DNA from: Bradyrhizobium lablabi
GTDB taxonomy: Bacteria > Pseudomonadota > Alphaproteobacteria > Rhizobiales > Xanthobacteraceae
DNA: 64,000 bases
Direction: 5' to 3'
Assembly: GCF_900141755.1 (NCBI RefSeq)
Contig: NZ_LT670844.1
Location: 4,030,001 to 4,094,000, forward strand
Shown: piece by piece, positions 50,731 to 60,250 of the stretch
How positions within the stretch are numbered: position 1 is the stretch's first letter
Layout: the number at the start of each line of letters is the position of its first letter
Made by a program: the position numbers and the translations under genes
The notes under the pieces: generated by a model
What the model saw: the letters and a program-made list of their open reading frames with translations, nothing else
Database searches by the model: none
What the model was told of the DNA's origin: nothing

Positions 50731-50780
50731 TTAGTCTATCCCTGAAATTTACGTCATCCTGAGAGGCTGTAATATATCTC

Positions 50781-50892
50781 CGACCTCATCCTGAGGAGCG
50801 GCGTCTTCGCCGCGTCTCGAAGGATGGCCGCGAGTCCGTGCGTTGCGTCCATCCTTCGAGACGCTTGCTTCGCAAGCTCCTCAGGATGAGGT
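50781..50892. repeat. Palindromic intergenic repeat, CCTCATCCTGAGGAGC type, copy 1
   Basis: Left arm ACCTCATCCTGAGGAGCG, right arm GCTCCTCAGGATGAGGT, with CGTCTCGAAGGATGG / CCATCCTTCGAGACG inside. Other copies at 60080-60224 and 61133-61244. Confidence 0.78.
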
Positions 50893-50912
50893 TGAATGTG
50901 TGGCGACGGCCG

Positions 50913-51464
50913 TCACGTTCCGGCGGTGAAAAACGCCGCCAGCCGGGTCTGGATATTGTCCGCGATCTCCTGGGCGGCGCGATCTTCGGCGTCGCGGAAG
51001 GCACGTGCACGGGCGAAACGCTGGAGCGAGCCCGGCATGTCGTAGGAGGTGCGGGCGAAGGTGGTTCCGGTCATGACCGACTTGTTCGACGATATCTCGA
51101 TCAGATTGTATTGTGCGTCGATGCCGACGTTCTCGCTGGTGGGCAGCGCGGTGTTCGGATCGATCATCAGCGACGAACGGCTGGTATAGAACCGGAGCAC
51201 CAGCCGATGGGTGGGCGGCAAGCCGGTGGCGGTGCCATAGAGCTTGAACGCCAGCGCGTTGCGGATTTCCACCCCCAACCGGGCCTCGTGCGAGGCGTTG
51301 GGCTTGTCGACCGGCGGCAGCTCGACGCCCATCAGCTTTTCGCGCAGGCCGGGGGTGCCGTCGGCATGTTCGGCATACATCGGCTGGAAACAGCCGGCCG
51401 TCAGCGCCGCCAGGGCGGCCACGGCGAACAGCCGAGCGGCGATGCGGAACCTAGCCAACGACAT
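50913..51464 (-). CDS. lptE: LPS assembly lipoprotein LptE
   Basis: 183 residues with lipoprotein signal [33 protein letters not shown] (lipobox LTAGC). It plugs the LptD barrel in the outer membrane for lipopolysaccharide export. [46 protein letters not shown] is the LptE domain end. Its start overlaps the leuS stop by 14 bp, the usual leuS-lptE-holA order. Confidence 0.92.
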   Translation of the reverse strand: MSLARFRIAARLFAVAALAALTAGCFQPMYAEHADGTPGLREKLMGVELPPVDKPNASHEARLGVEIRNALAFKLYGTATGLPPTHRLVLRFYTSRSSLMIDPNTALPTSENVGIDAQYNLIEISSNKSVMTGTTFARTSYDMPGSLQRFARARAFRDAEDRAAQEIADNIQTRLAAFFTAGT

Positions 51465-54123
51465 TCACGATCCTCATGGGAACAATGATCACTTTACGGA
51501 CGGCGTTGCCGCCGAGCGCCTGTTTTACCGTATCAAGGCCCAGAACGGCAGCCTCAATTTCCGGGTTTTGGGCGGTACGAGCCACCGTAACCTCACCCCG
51601 TTTCTTGCCGTTGACCTGAACCACCAGCGTCACCGTGTCTTCAACCAGCAAATCGCGTTCGATTTGGGGCCAAGCGGCCTCCGAGACCAGGCCGGGCTGC
51701 CCCAGCACCTGCCAACATTCCTCGGCCAAATGCGGCATCATGGGCGCGAACAGTTGAACAAGGATGACCGCGGCCTCGCGGACCGACCAGGCCAAGTCAG
51801 GAGGCAGGTCTGGGGACGGCTGCGCATCGCGCGCCAGCACGTCCGCCAGCGCATTGGAAAATTCCCTGATATGGGCGAGGCAGACGTTGAAATGCAGTTT
51901 TTCGATGCCGGTGGAGACCTTGTCCAGCGCCCCGTGCGCCGCCTTGCGCAACGCCAGCGCGTCGGCCCCGAACGCAGCCGGGCGCGCCGAAGGCGCCCCC
52001 TTGGCGATATCGGCCGACTCATTCACCAGCCGCCACAGCCGCTGCACGAAGCGCGACGCGCCCTGCACCCGCTCGTCGCTCCAGATCACGTCGCGGTCGG
52101 GCGGCGAGTCCGACAGCATGAACCAGCGCGCCACGTCGGCGCCATAGGTCGCAATGATGTCGTCGGGATCGACGGTGTTGCGTTTCGACTTCGACATTTT
52201 TTCGATCGGGCCGACCACGACCTCTTCGCCGGTATCAATGAGGAATGCGCGGCGCCCGTTACCGCCGGCCTCTATTCTTACCTCGTCTGGTGCGGCCCAG
52301 GTTCCGTCGGGTTTCCTGTAGGTCTCATAGACGACCATGCCTTGCGTGTATTGGCCGGCAAATGGCTCATCAAAGGCAATATGGCCGGTGGCCTTCATCG
52401 CACGGGTGAAGAAACGGGCGTACAAAAGATGCAGGATCGCATGCTCGACGCCGCCGATATACCAGTCGACCGGCATCAATCTATCTACCACGGCACGGGT
52501 GGTCGGCGCCTTTTCATTCCACGGATCGGTGAAGCGCGCGAAGTACCACGCCGAATCCACAAAGGTATCCATGGTGTCGGTTTCGCGCGTAGCTTTTCCG
52601 CCGCATTGCGGGCAAGTGACGTGCTTCCAGGTCGGATGATGATCGAGCGCGTTGCCGGGCCTGTCGAAGCTGACGTCCTCCGGCAGCACCACCGGCAGGT
52701 CCTTGTCGGGCACCGGTACCACGCCGCAGGTCGGACAGTGGATCACCGGGATCGGGCAGCCCCAATAGCGCTGCCGCGAAATACCCCAGTCGCGCAGGCG
52801 GAAGTTCACTTGGCGCTCGCCAACGGCCCCCACCCTTCCCTCCCCCGCTTGCGGGGGAGGGTTAGGGAGGGGGCGCAGCTCAGCCTCGAGCCGTTTTGCC
52901 ACCTCTTCTTTGGCCTGCTCGATCGTCATGCCGTCGAGGAAACGCGAATTGATCATGCGGCCGTCGCCGTCATAGGCGGTATCCGTAATGACGAACGTCT
53001 TCGGGTCCTGGCCTTCGGGACAGACCACAGGCGTATTTCCGAGCCGGTATTTATTGACAAAATCGAGGTCGCGCTGGTCGTGCGCGGGGCAGCCGAAAAT
53101 CGCGCCGGTGCCGTATTCCATCAGCACGAAGTTTGCGACATAGACCGGCAATTTCCAGTTCGGATCGAACGGGTGGACTGCCCTGATGCCGGTGTCAAAA
53201 CCCTGCTTCTCCTGGGTGTCGATGATTTCCTGCGCGGTGCCGTGACGTTTTGCTTCGGCGATGAACTCCGCAAGTTTTGGGTTCTTTGCCGCCGCGGCTA
53301 GCGCCAGCGGATGATCGGGCGCGATCGCCATGAACTTCGCGCCGAACAGCGTGTCGTGCCGCGTGGTGAAAATCTTCAGCTCGCTCTCGCCATTGGGCGC
53401 CGTTGCGGGATCGAGCGCGAAGCGGATCAGCATGCCCTCGCTGCGGCCGATCCAGTTGCGCTGCATCAGGCGCACCTTGTCGGGCCAGCGATCGAGCGTA
53501 TCGAGCGCGTCCAACAGCTCCTGCGCGTATTTGGTGATCTTGAACACCCACTGGTTCATCTCGCGCAACTCGACCACTGCGCCGGAGCGCCAGCCGCGGC
53601 CGTCGATCACCTGTTCGTTGGCGAGCACGGTCATGTCGACCGGATCCCAGTTGATCTTGCGCTTCTCGCGCTCGGCCAATCCTGCGCGCAGGAAATCCAG
53701 AAACAGTTTCTGCTGATGCTTGTAGTAAGAGGGATCGCAGGTCGCGAATTCGCGTGACCAGTCGAGCGACAGCCCGATCGACTGCAATTGCTTCTTCATC
53801 GCGGCGATGTTGTCGTAGGTCCACGCCTTCGGCGCCACCTTGCGCTCGATCGCGGCGTTCTCCGCCGGCAGCCCGAACGCATCCCAGCCCATCGGGTGCA
53901 GCACGTTATATCCCCTGGCCCGCATGAAGCGCGCCAGCACGTCGCCGAGCGTATAGTTGCGGACATGCCCGATATGGATGCGCCCGGACGGATAGGGGAA
54001 CATCTCGAGCACGTAATATTTCGGCCGCGGATCGTCGTTCCTGGAGGCGAAAATCGCCTTCTCGTCCCACCGGCGTTGCCAGCGCGGTTCGGATTCACGG
54101 GCGTTGTAGCGTTCGGAGGTCAT
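51451..54123 (-). CDS. leuS: Leucyl-tRNA synthetase (with in-frame repeat insertion)
   Basis: 890 residues, class I synthetase. HIGH-type motif [22 protein letters not shown], editing (CP1) domain, and KMSKS as [15 protein letters not shown]. The usual C-terminal anticodon and tail domains are complete. At residues about 417-433, between AKRLEAE and [19 protein letters not shown], is a stretch reading [17 protein letters not shown] that is encoded by a CTCCCCC-TTGC-GGGGGAG palindrome (52827-52873). The reading frame is kept and the flanking motifs are intact, so the enzyme is presumably active. Confidence 0.97.
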   Translation of the reverse strand: MTSERYNARESEPRWQRRWDEKAIFASRNDDPRPKYYVLEMFPYPSGRIHIGHVRNYTLGDVLARFMRARGYNVLHPMGWDAFGLPAENAAIERKVAPKAWTYDNIAAMKKQLQSIGLSLDWSREFATCDPSYYKHQQKLFLDFLRAGLAEREKRKINWDPVDMTVLANEQVIDGRGWRSGAVVELREMNQWVFKITKYAQELLDALDTLDRWPDKVRLMQRNWIGRSEGMLIRFALDPATAPNGESELKIFTTRHDTLFGAKFMAIAPDHPLALAAAAKNPKLAEFIAEAKRHGTAQEIIDTQEKQGFDTGIRAVHPFDPNWKLPVYVANFVLMEYGTGAIFGCPAHDQRDLDFVNKYRLGNTPVVCPEGQDPKTFVITDTAYDGDGRMINSRFLDGMTIEQAKEEVAKRLEAELRPLPNPPPQAGEGRVGAVGERQVNFRLRDWGISRQRYWGCPIPVIHCPTCGVVPVPDKDLPVVLPEDVSFDRPGNALDHHPTWKHVTCPQCGGKATRETDTMDTFVDSAWYFARFTDPWNEKAPTTRAVVDRLMPVDWYIGGVEHAILHLLYARFFTRAMKATGHIAFDEPFAGQYTQGMVVYETYRKPDGTWAAPDEVRIEAGGNGRRAFLIDTGEEVVVGPIEKMSKSKRNTVDPDDIIATYGADVARWFMLSDSPPDRDVIWSDERVQGASRFVQRLWRLVNESADIAKGAPSARPAAFGADALALRKAAHGALDKVSTGIEKLHFNVCLAHIREFSNALADVLARDAQPSPDLPPDLAWSVREAAVILVQLFAPMMPHLAEECWQVLGQPGLVSEAAWPQIERDLLVEDTVTLVVQVNGKKRGEVTVARTAQNPEIEAAVLGLDTVKQALGGNAVRKVIIVPMRIVNVVG
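52827..52873. repeat. Palindromic repeat core inside leuS
   Basis: CCCTCCCCCGCTTGCGGGGG with flanking CCCCACCCTT / AGGGTTAGGGAGG is the core of the family found between genes at 26948-27126 and 49511-49696. On the leuS strand it encodes a Pro/Gly-rich linker. Confidence 0.85.
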
Positions 54124-54401
54124 GGAATCGCAGGGCTTTTTCGTGGATTCTCGGCCGGTTAAGGGACGGCGGACTAGGCCATAAAAGACTGCGATGGGTC
54201 AATGGGTTGGGGCATTGCGGTACGCGTCTTGGCACCGCCTGGAAGGGTGTTTCCGAAAGCCAAATTCAATTGTTTGCTCGGGGCCTTAGGGAGCGGCCGA
54301 GCGCTTCGTTCCGCCGGATTGAGGCGCGATTAACGGTTCCGTGAGACAATTTGCCTTCGAAAGCGGCAATCAGCTGACCGGGCAGGAGATCATTTAAGAT
54401 C

Positions 54402-55460
54402 GTGACCGATGACACGCTTGACGAGGTCGATTTCGAGTACGCGACGGCTGTCGCGGAAAAGGCCATGCAGTCCATGGCGCAACAGCGCGTGCCACCGACA
54501 CCGAACAATTTCCACGTCTGGTTCAAATATTCCCTCGGTACTTCGCCCGATCTCCGACGGGCCATCGATATCCTGATCGGCAACAAGCGCAAGTTCGACG
54601 CCACCACCAATCGCGGTCTGTTTGCGACCTATGTCGGATCGCGTGGGGCTGACGACGCTGCTGCCTACGGTGCTTCACAACAGTTGCATTCGGTGATGAC
54701 TACCGCAAAGCAGTTTCTCACCACCGCGATTGCCGACAACCACTCGCAGATCCGGGCCATCAACGATGTCGCCGATCGCAGCGAAGCAGGTGTCGATCCT
54801 AAATTGCTTGTCGAGAGCCTGATGAACGAGCTGACGAAAGCCGCCACGCGGGCAACGAAACTGGAGATGAGCTTCGTCGAGAAAACCCGCGAGCTCGACG
54901 CGATCCGCGATTCTCTCAGCAAGTCGGAGGAGCGCGCCCGCACCGATACTCTCACCGGCCTGCCTAACCGCCGGGCCCTCGATGAGTTCTTTCGCGACGC
55001 GCAGATTGCGGCGATGGAAAGCGGTGAGCCGCTCAGCGCGTTCTTGATCGACATCGATCACTTCAAGAAGGTCAACGACAATTTTGGCCATGGTGTCGGC
55101 GATCAGGTGCTTCGACTGATGGCAAAGGCCTTGCAGGAGCGTGTTCGCGAAGGCGATCTGCCGGCTCGCTATGGCGGCGAAGAACTCATCGCCGTGCTCC
55201 CCGGTGCGGGGCTCGCGACCTGCCGGGCGATCGCCGAGCGGATTCGCCGCGCGATCTCCAAGTGTCACATCACCCGCCGTTCGACCGGAGAGAATCTTCC
55301 CGGCATTACGGTTTCCATCGGTGTCGGACTGTTTCAGCCCGGCGAGTCGATGATGGATCTGATCGAGCGATGCGATCGCGCGCTCTATCTTGCCAAAGAA
55401 ACCGGCCGTAACCGCGTCGTGACCGAGAACGAACTCGCCTCTGAGCGGGCGGCGGGTTAG
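54402..55460 (+). CDS. GGDEF diguanylate cyclase, cytosolic
   Basis: 352 residues without membrane segments. N-terminal helical region (about 1-170) with no recognised sensory fold, then GGDEF domain TDTLTGLPNRRALDEFF...FLIDIDHFKKVNDNFGHGVGDQVL...ARYGGEEL (active site 258-262). An inhibitory I-site RxxD (Arg249-Asp252) stands five residues before the active site. Should make c-di-GMP with product inhibition. GTG start at 54402 after AGGAG. Its stop overlaps that of the convergent GGDEF gene. Confidence 0.88.
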   Translation: MTDDTLDEVDFEYATAVAEKAMQSMAQQRVPPTPNNFHVWFKYSLGTSPDLRRAIDILIGNKRKFDATTNRGLFATYVGSRGADDAAAYGASQQLHSVMTTAKQFLTTAIADNHSQIRAINDVADRSEAGVDPKLLVESLMNELTKAATRATKLEMSFVEKTRELDAIRDSLSKSEERARTDTLTGLPNRRALDEFFRDAQIAAMESGEPLSAFLIDIDHFKKVNDNFGHGVGDQVLRLMAKALQERVREGDLPARYGGEELIAVLPGAGLATCRAIAERIRRAISKCHITRRSTGENLPGITVSIGVGLFQPGESMMDLIERCDRALYLAKETGRNRVVTENELASERAAG

Positions 55461-57154
55461 CTCGCCAGCGCCACCACGCCGTCCGTGACCCGCACCATGC
55501 CGTGTTCGACCACGGCGTTGCGGCCGCGGTGCTTGGCGGCGTAGAGAGCGGCGTCCGCGGCCTCGATCAGGTCGCCCGGCCGAAGCGTATCGTTCGGCCT
55601 GGTGCAGGCGACACCGACGCTGACGGTGACGATCTCGTAGCTGGACGTGCAATGGGGCATCGCGAGGCCCGAGACGGCCTCGCGGACCATCTCGCCGATC
55701 TCGACCGCGCGGGCGGAATCGGTGTTCGGCAGCAATAGGCAAAATTCCTCGCCGCCATAGCGTCCGGCAAAGCCCATAGTCTCGGCGGCGATGCCGCTCA
55801 GCGTTTCGCCGAGCCGGGAGAGGCAGACGTCGCCTTCGGGATGGCCATAGGTGTCGTTGAACATCTTGAAATGATCGACGTCGATCATCAAAAGCGACAA
55901 TTCGCAAGGGTATTGCTGGGCCTTCATCCACTCGAAATCGAGCCGGCTCTGGAACCCGCGCCGGTTGGCGAGGCCGGACAGCATGTCGATCGAGGCGATC
56001 ACGGTGAGGCGGTCATTGGTGGCGATCAGTTCGCGCTCGCGCTGGCCGAGCTGCGCCGCCATGGCGTTGAAGGCGCGGGCCAGCGGCACGAATTCGGAAG
56101 CGAGCCTTCGGCTCGCCACCCGCGCCGACCAGTCGCCCTGGCCGAACCGCTTCGCCATCGCCGCCATCATCCGGATCGGCTGGATGATCAGGGTCTCGGC
56201 GGCGACCAGCGCGCCGAGCAGCACGAACAGGCAGACGAAGCAGAGCTGCAGATAGGCGGTGCGGATCTCGCGGTTGATCGCCGCCGATACCTTGGCTTCG
56301 TCGATCGAGACGATCAGGCGCGATTCGGTGCCGGCGATGCGCACGAAGTTGACGGCGCGCTTCGAACCATCCGCGCCGACAAACGACAGCGATCCTTCCG
56401 CCTGCTCCGAGCCGACCGCCTTCTCCGCGATCGCCGATAGCAGCGGCATGTTGTCGAGCGAACGGCCGATCATGCTGGCCTGGTCCGGCGGTGCCGCCAG
56501 CACGGTTCCGGTGCTGTCGACCAGCACGGCGGAGACACCGGACCGGCCGCCGAGATTGCCCATGATCTTCGACATCCAGTCCAGATGCAGCGTCGCGACA
56601 ATCGTCGCGTCGGCGCCGTGGTCGATCGCGGACACCGGATAGGCCGCCACCACGATCGGCTCGTTGTTGGACTTGGCGAACAGGAAGTCGGAGAAGACAA
56701 ACTCGCGGGTCTCCTGCGCCTTTTTGAACCAAGCCCGGTCGCTGAAATCAAGGCCGACCAGGACGTTGAGCGTCGAGCATTGCACCCGTCCATCGCCGCT
56801 GACGATCGACAGGCTGCGAATCCACGGCAGATTGACCGGCACGCTCGCGCGCATGATGTCGCAACTGCGGCCGATCCCGCCCGCCGAAGCGCGGATATAG
56901 GCCGCGGCTTTCAACATCGTCTCGACCGAGGAGATCATTTCGCTCTGGGCGTCGGCGCTGTGCTTGGCGAGATTGGAAAATTCGGATGAGGCGAGCGCGA
57001 TCTCCTTGGCGCGGGTGCCCTCGAGCGAGCGCGCGCGCTCCAGCATCAGCGGCGCAACCAGGATCAAGGCCAGCAATGCCAAGCGCGCGCGGATGCCCAG
57101 AAGATGCTTGAGTTTGGCTCTTTTGCGGTTGAAACTGATGCGTGACATCTTCAT
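55457..57154 (-). CDS. Membrane diguanylate cyclase with Cache-type sensor, HAMP and GGDEF
   Basis: About 565 residues. Membrane helix near residues 22-40, periplasmic PDC/dCache-like domain (SRDIM...LSIVSGDGRVQCSTL, SDRAWFKKAQETREFVFSDFLF, VVAAYPVS), second helix (LQLCFVCLFVLLGALVAAETLII), HAMP, and GGDEF (DMLSGLANRRGFQSRL...LMIDVDHFKMFNDTYGHPEGD...GRYGGEEF). No RxxD I-site precedes GGEEF. Three ATG codons within 21 bp (57169, 57154, 57148) could start it; 57154 chosen. Possibly senses a small periplasmic ligand. Confidence 0.87.
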   Translation of the reverse strand: MKMSRISFNRKRAKLKHLLGIRARLALLALILVAPLMLERARSLEGTRAKEIALASSEFSNLAKHSADAQSEMISSVETMLKAAAYIRASAGGIGRSCDIMRASVPVNLPWIRSLSIVSGDGRVQCSTLNVLVGLDFSDRAWFKKAQETREFVFSDFLFAKSNNEPIVVAAYPVSAIDHGADATIVATLHLDWMSKIMGNLGGRSGVSAVLVDSTGTVLAAPPDQASMIGRSLDNMPLLSAIAEKAVGSEQAEGSLSFVGADGSKRAVNFVRIAGTESRLIVSIDEAKVSAAINREIRTAYLQLCFVCLFVLLGALVAAETLIIQPIRMMAAMAKRFGQGDWSARVASRRLASEFVPLARAFNAMAAQLGQRERELIATNDRLTVIASIDMLSGLANRRGFQSRLDFEWMKAQQYPCELSLLMIDVDHFKMFNDTYGHPEGDVCLSRLGETLSGIAAETMGFAGRYGGEEFCLLLPNTDSARAVEIGEMVREAVSGLAMPHCTSSYEIVTVSVGVACTRPNDTLRPGDLIEAADAALYAAKHRGRNAVVEHGMVRVTDGVVALAS

Positions 57155-57254
57155 TCCCCGACCCCACATGAGGGTAGAGGGAAGGGTTCAAAAAGCCTTT
57201 CCCGAACTCGGTAAAATTCGAGCTAACCCCGTAAGCTTACGAACCACGGATGCC

Positions 57255-57944
57255 ATGGCGCCGCAAAATCCTTCGCCGCTAGCAGCGCATTTACCAACCG
57301 GCCTCGCCACGGTGGAGCAGGAGATCGCGCGCGCGTGCAAAGAGGCGCGCCGCGACGCTGCGTCGGTGACGCTGATCGCGGTGTCCAAAACCTTCGGCGC
57401 CGAAACCATCGCGCCGGCGATCGAGGCCGGGCAGCGCGTTTTCGGCGAAAATCGCGTGCAGGAAGCCAAGGCAAAATGGCCAGGGTTAATGTCGGCTTAC
57501 CCCGGCATCGCCTTGCATCTGATCGGGCCGTTGCAATCCAACAAGGCGAAAGAGGCGGTGGCGCTGTTCGATGCCATTCATTCGGTCGACCGCGTGAGCC
57601 TTTGCGAAGCGTTAGCCAAGGAATTCAAATCGCAAGCGCGGCGGCCGCAATTGTTCGTTCAGCTCAATACCGGCGAGGAGCCCCAGAAGGCGGGCGTCGC
57701 GCCGGCAGACGCCGATGCCTTCATCGCGAGCTGCCGCGAGAAATATGGCTTGGAAATTTCCGGCTTGATGTGCATTCCGCCGGTCAACGAGGCGCCGGCG
57801 CCGCATTTCGCGTTGACCGCCAAGATCGCCGCGCGCAATGGTTTGAAAAATCTCTCGATGGGCATGAGCGCCGATTTTGTCACCGCGATCCAGTTCGGCG
57901 CCACCCATGTGCGGGTAGGGTCGGCGATTTTCGGGCACCGCTGA
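57255..57944 (+). CDS. YggS/PROSC family PLP-binding protein
   Basis: Pyridoxal-phosphate homeostasis protein, 229 residues. The PLP lysine is in LIAVSKTFGAETI (Lys45). FGENRVQEAKAKW, LHLIGPLQSNKAKEAV and the C-terminal LSMGMSADFVTAIQFGATHVRVGSAIFG are the family blocks. The ATG at 57255 is selected; the frame is open into the divergent GGDEF gene. It is followed by a repeat and then the convergent L,D-transpeptidase gene. Confidence 0.95.
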   Translation: MAPQNPSPLAAHLPTGLATVEQEIARACKEARRDAASVTLIAVSKTFGAETIAPAIEAGQRVFGENRVQEAKAKWPGLMSAYPGIALHLIGPLQSNKAKEAVALFDAIHSVDRVSLCEALAKEFKSQARRPQLFVQLNTGEEPQKAGVAPADADAFIASCREKYGLEISGLMCIPPVNEAPAPHFALTAKIAARNGLKNLSMGMSADFVTAIQFGATHVRVGSAIFGHR

Positions 57945-57946
57945 CT

Positions 57947-58034
57947 CGTCATTGCGAGGAGCGCAGCGACGAAGCAATCCAGCTTCTTGTTTCGCGGCGC
58001 CAAAGCTGGATTGCTTCTCTTCGCTCGCAATGAC
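57947..58034. repeat. Palindromic intergenic repeat, CGTCATTGCGAG type, copy 3
   Basis: Left arm CGTCATTGCGAGGAGCGCAG, right arm TCGCTCGCAATGACG with GCAATCCAGC/GCTGGATTGC inside. It lies between convergent genes. Confidence 0.78.
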
Positions 58035-58060
58035 GTGGAGAAAGTTTGCTAAAACCTCCC

Positions 58061-58609
58061 TCACTCAATCACGATCTTCGTGTCGGGCCCCATCCGCTCC
58101 AATAACCGCAGCATCGCGGATTTTGTCATCGAGACGCATCCGGCGGTCGGTCCGAAATTATCGCGCGCCAAATGCAAAAATACCGCGCTGCCGCGGCCCT
58201 TGATGCGCGGGGAAGAATTATGATCGATCTCGACGATGAAATCATAGAGGTGGTCGTCGCGCTTGAGCCGGTCGCCGGCTTGATCGTGACCGAGCCGCAC
58301 CGGCTGGTTGTAGTGCCGGCTCGCGGGATCCTCGGACCAGGCGTCCTCGGGCCGGATGGCGCGAACGGCGAGGTGGGTCCGCGGCCGCGGATGGCGGTCG
58401 GCACGCCACCATAGTCGCCGCGGCCGGAAAATGCCCTTGGGGGTGCCGCCGTCGCCTTCGCGTTTGTTGGCCTTGATTCCGCCGCGCCCGAGCGCCACCG
58501 GCACGGCCTGCCCATCCACGGTCAGCCAGCCCCGGCGCGGATCGCCTGCGGCGGGTGAGATTCGGATCGCGGAAAGCGGCCGATTCTTTTTATAAGCATT
58601 TGAAATCAT
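58061..58609 (-). CDS. L,D-transpeptidase (YkuD) family protein
   Basis: 182 residues. The YkuD motif is seen as GSAVFLHLARDNFGPTAGCVSMTKSAML, with the His and the catalytic Cys (the usual S/T-HGC is TAGC here). RRLWWRADRHPRPRTHLAVRAI and DHLYDFIVEIDHN are typical of the short alphaproteobacterial form. No signal peptide is evident, so either the start is misjudged or it works in the cytoplasm; its enzymatic role in wall cross-linking is therefore only inferred. Confidence 0.82.
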   Translation of the reverse strand: MISNAYKKNRPLSAIRISPAAGDPRRGWLTVDGQAVPVALGRGGIKANKREGDGGTPKGIFRPRRLWWRADRHPRPRTHLAVRAIRPEDAWSEDPASRHYNQPVRLGHDQAGDRLKRDDHLYDFIVEIDHNSSPRIKGRGSAVFLHLARDNFGPTAGCVSMTKSAMLRLLERMGPDTKIVIE

Positions 58610-58861
58610 GCGACTTTCTATGCAATTCGCATAACCCCTCTTTGTCCCGGTTGTGTCCGAATGTTGCTATTTCACTGCATTACAGGACATTCATCCAAAC
58701 GCCCGGGAATTCCGGGGTAGAATAGGCTGCGGCTTGTTAATCCGTAACAGTCCCCTACCTCTGTACGAATAAGACCTGACGAACGACCCTGATCTACCTA
58801 CTCGAGACGCGGCAGAAGGCGCTTTCTGCTCGCACCTGCCGCCGCCCTAAGAGGATGACCC

Positions 58862-59548
58862 ATGGCCAATGCCCGCAAGATCCTGATCGTGGATGACGAT
58901 ACCGATCTTCGCGACACCCTGGTCGAGCAATTATCGCTGCACGACGAGTTCGAGGCCTCCGCCGTCGATACCGGCGCCAAGGGCGCCAGCGCCGCCAAGG
59001 CCAATGCCCCCGATCTCGTGCTGATGGATGTGGGCTTGCCGGATACCGACGGCCGCGAAGTCGTGCGCTCCTTACGCAAGGGCGGCTTCAAGGCGCCGAT
59101 CATCATGCTGACCGGGCACGACACCGATTCGGACACCATTTTGGGCCTCGAATCAGGCGCCAACGACTATGTGGCAAAGCCGTTTCGGTTTGCGGTGCTG
59201 CTGGCGCGGATCAGGGCACAGTTGCGCCAGCATGAAGCCAGCGAAGACGCGGTGTTTTCGGTCGGCCCCTATAGTTTCCGGCCCGGCTCCAAGATGCTGA
59301 CCGGCGCCAATGCTCGCAAAGTGCGGCTGACCGAGAAGGAGACCGCAATCTTGCGGTTTCTCTACCGCGCCGGCCAATTGCCGGTGTCGCGCGAGACGCT
59401 GCTGCAGGAGGTCTGGGGCTATAATTCGGGCGTCACCACCCACACCCTGGAAACCCACATCTACCGGCTGCGTCAGAAGATCGAAAAAGACGCCGCCAAT
59501 CCCGAGATCCTGGTGACGGAAGCCGGTGGCTACAAGCTGGTGCCGTGA
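58862..59548 (+). CDS. OmpR-family response regulator
   Basis: 228 residues. Receiver domain with DDD acidic triad (ILIVDDDTDLRDTL), phospho-acceptor Asp56 (LVLMDVGLPDTDG), and Lys106 (YVAKPF). The C-terminal winged helix carries VRLTEKETAILRFLYRAGQLPVSRETLLQEVWGYNSGVTTHTLETHIYRLRQKIE. No histidine kinase is adjacent, so it is an orphan here. The 252 bp upstream are relatively A/T-rich and hold its promoter. Confidence 0.92.
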   Translation: MANARKILIVDDDTDLRDTLVEQLSLHDEFEASAVDTGAKGASAAKANAPDLVLMDVGLPDTDGREVVRSLRKGGFKAPIIMLTGHDTDSDTILGLESGANDYVAKPFRFAVLLARIRAQLRQHEASEDAVFSVGPYSFRPGSKMLTGANARKVRLTEKETAILRFLYRAGQLPVSRETLLQEVWGYNSGVTTHTLETHIYRLRQKIEKDAANPEILVTEAGGYKLVP

Positions 59549-59611
59549 TACGATCAGGCTTGCGATTCGTGCCATTTGGCCGGAATAGCGCGTCCCGATC
59601 ACCGGTTATGC

Positions 59612-60055
59612 ATGTCGATCGAAGATGATGTTGCACTGCTCGAGCGCGTCCCGACACTGCGCCTGTTGGGCACGACCGCGTTGCGCATGCTGGCGATCGG
59701 CTCCGAGCAGCGCAATTTCGCCCGCGGCGACGTGCTGTTCAACGCCGGCGACGACGCGGATGCAGGATTTATCGTCCAGCGCGGCGCGTTCCGGATCGAT
59801 GACGGCGCCGGCGCCGAGATCGTCGTAGGCCCCGGCGCCTTGATCGGCGAGCTCGCTTTGATTGCCACGATGCGGCGGCCATCCAGCGCGATCGCGCTGG
59901 AGCAATCCACAGTGATCCGCATCGCCCGCAGCCTGTTTCAACGCGTGCTCGAAAGCGATCCCGCCGCGGCGCGCCGGCTGCGCGACGAATTCGCCAACCG
60001 CACCAGCCAGCTCGCCAGCGACATCCTGATGGCCGGCGCGAAATTGAGTATTTGA
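59612..60055 (+). CDS. Stand-alone cyclic-nucleotide-binding-domain protein
   Basis: 147 residues consisting of one Crp-type cNMP-binding domain (LLGTTALRMLAIGSEQRNFARGDVLFNAGDDADAGFIVQRGAFRID...ALIGELALIATMRRPSSAIALEQSTVIRIARSLFQRVLESDP) with the GELAL-x-R phosphate-binding cassette region. No DNA-binding helix-turn-helix is attached. It begins 63 bp after the response regulator gene on the same strand, suggesting cotranscription. Ligand and partner unknown. Confidence 0.83.
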   Translation: MSIEDDVALLERVPTLRLLGTTALRMLAIGSEQRNFARGDVLFNAGDDADAGFIVQRGAFRIDDGAGAEIVVGPGALIGELALIATMRRPSSAIALEQSTVIRIARSLFQRVLESDPAAARRLRDEFANRTSQLASDILMAGAKLSI

Positions 60056-60079
60056 GTAATCCTCGCGGTGAGGTGTTAG

Positions 60080-60224
60080 ACCCTCATGGTGAGGAGCGCG
60101 GCAACGCCGCGCGTCTCGAACCACGAGGCCATCGAACTCGCGGCCATCCTTCGAGACGCGGCCAACGGGTCCGCGCGAAGCGCGGCCCGATGATAAACTC
60201 CGACGCCGCTCCTCAGGATGAGGA
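60080..60224. repeat. Palindromic intergenic repeat, CCTCATCCTGAGGAGC type, copy 2
   Basis: A degenerate copy: left arm CCCTCATGGTGAGGAGCG, right arm CGCTCCTCAGGATGAGG, with GCGTCTCGAA and CATCCTTCGAGACGC inside. It separates the convergent cNMP-binding gene and xth. Confidence 0.7.
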
Positions 60225-60250
60225 CCGTCAAAGTGGCACTATCGTAGCTC

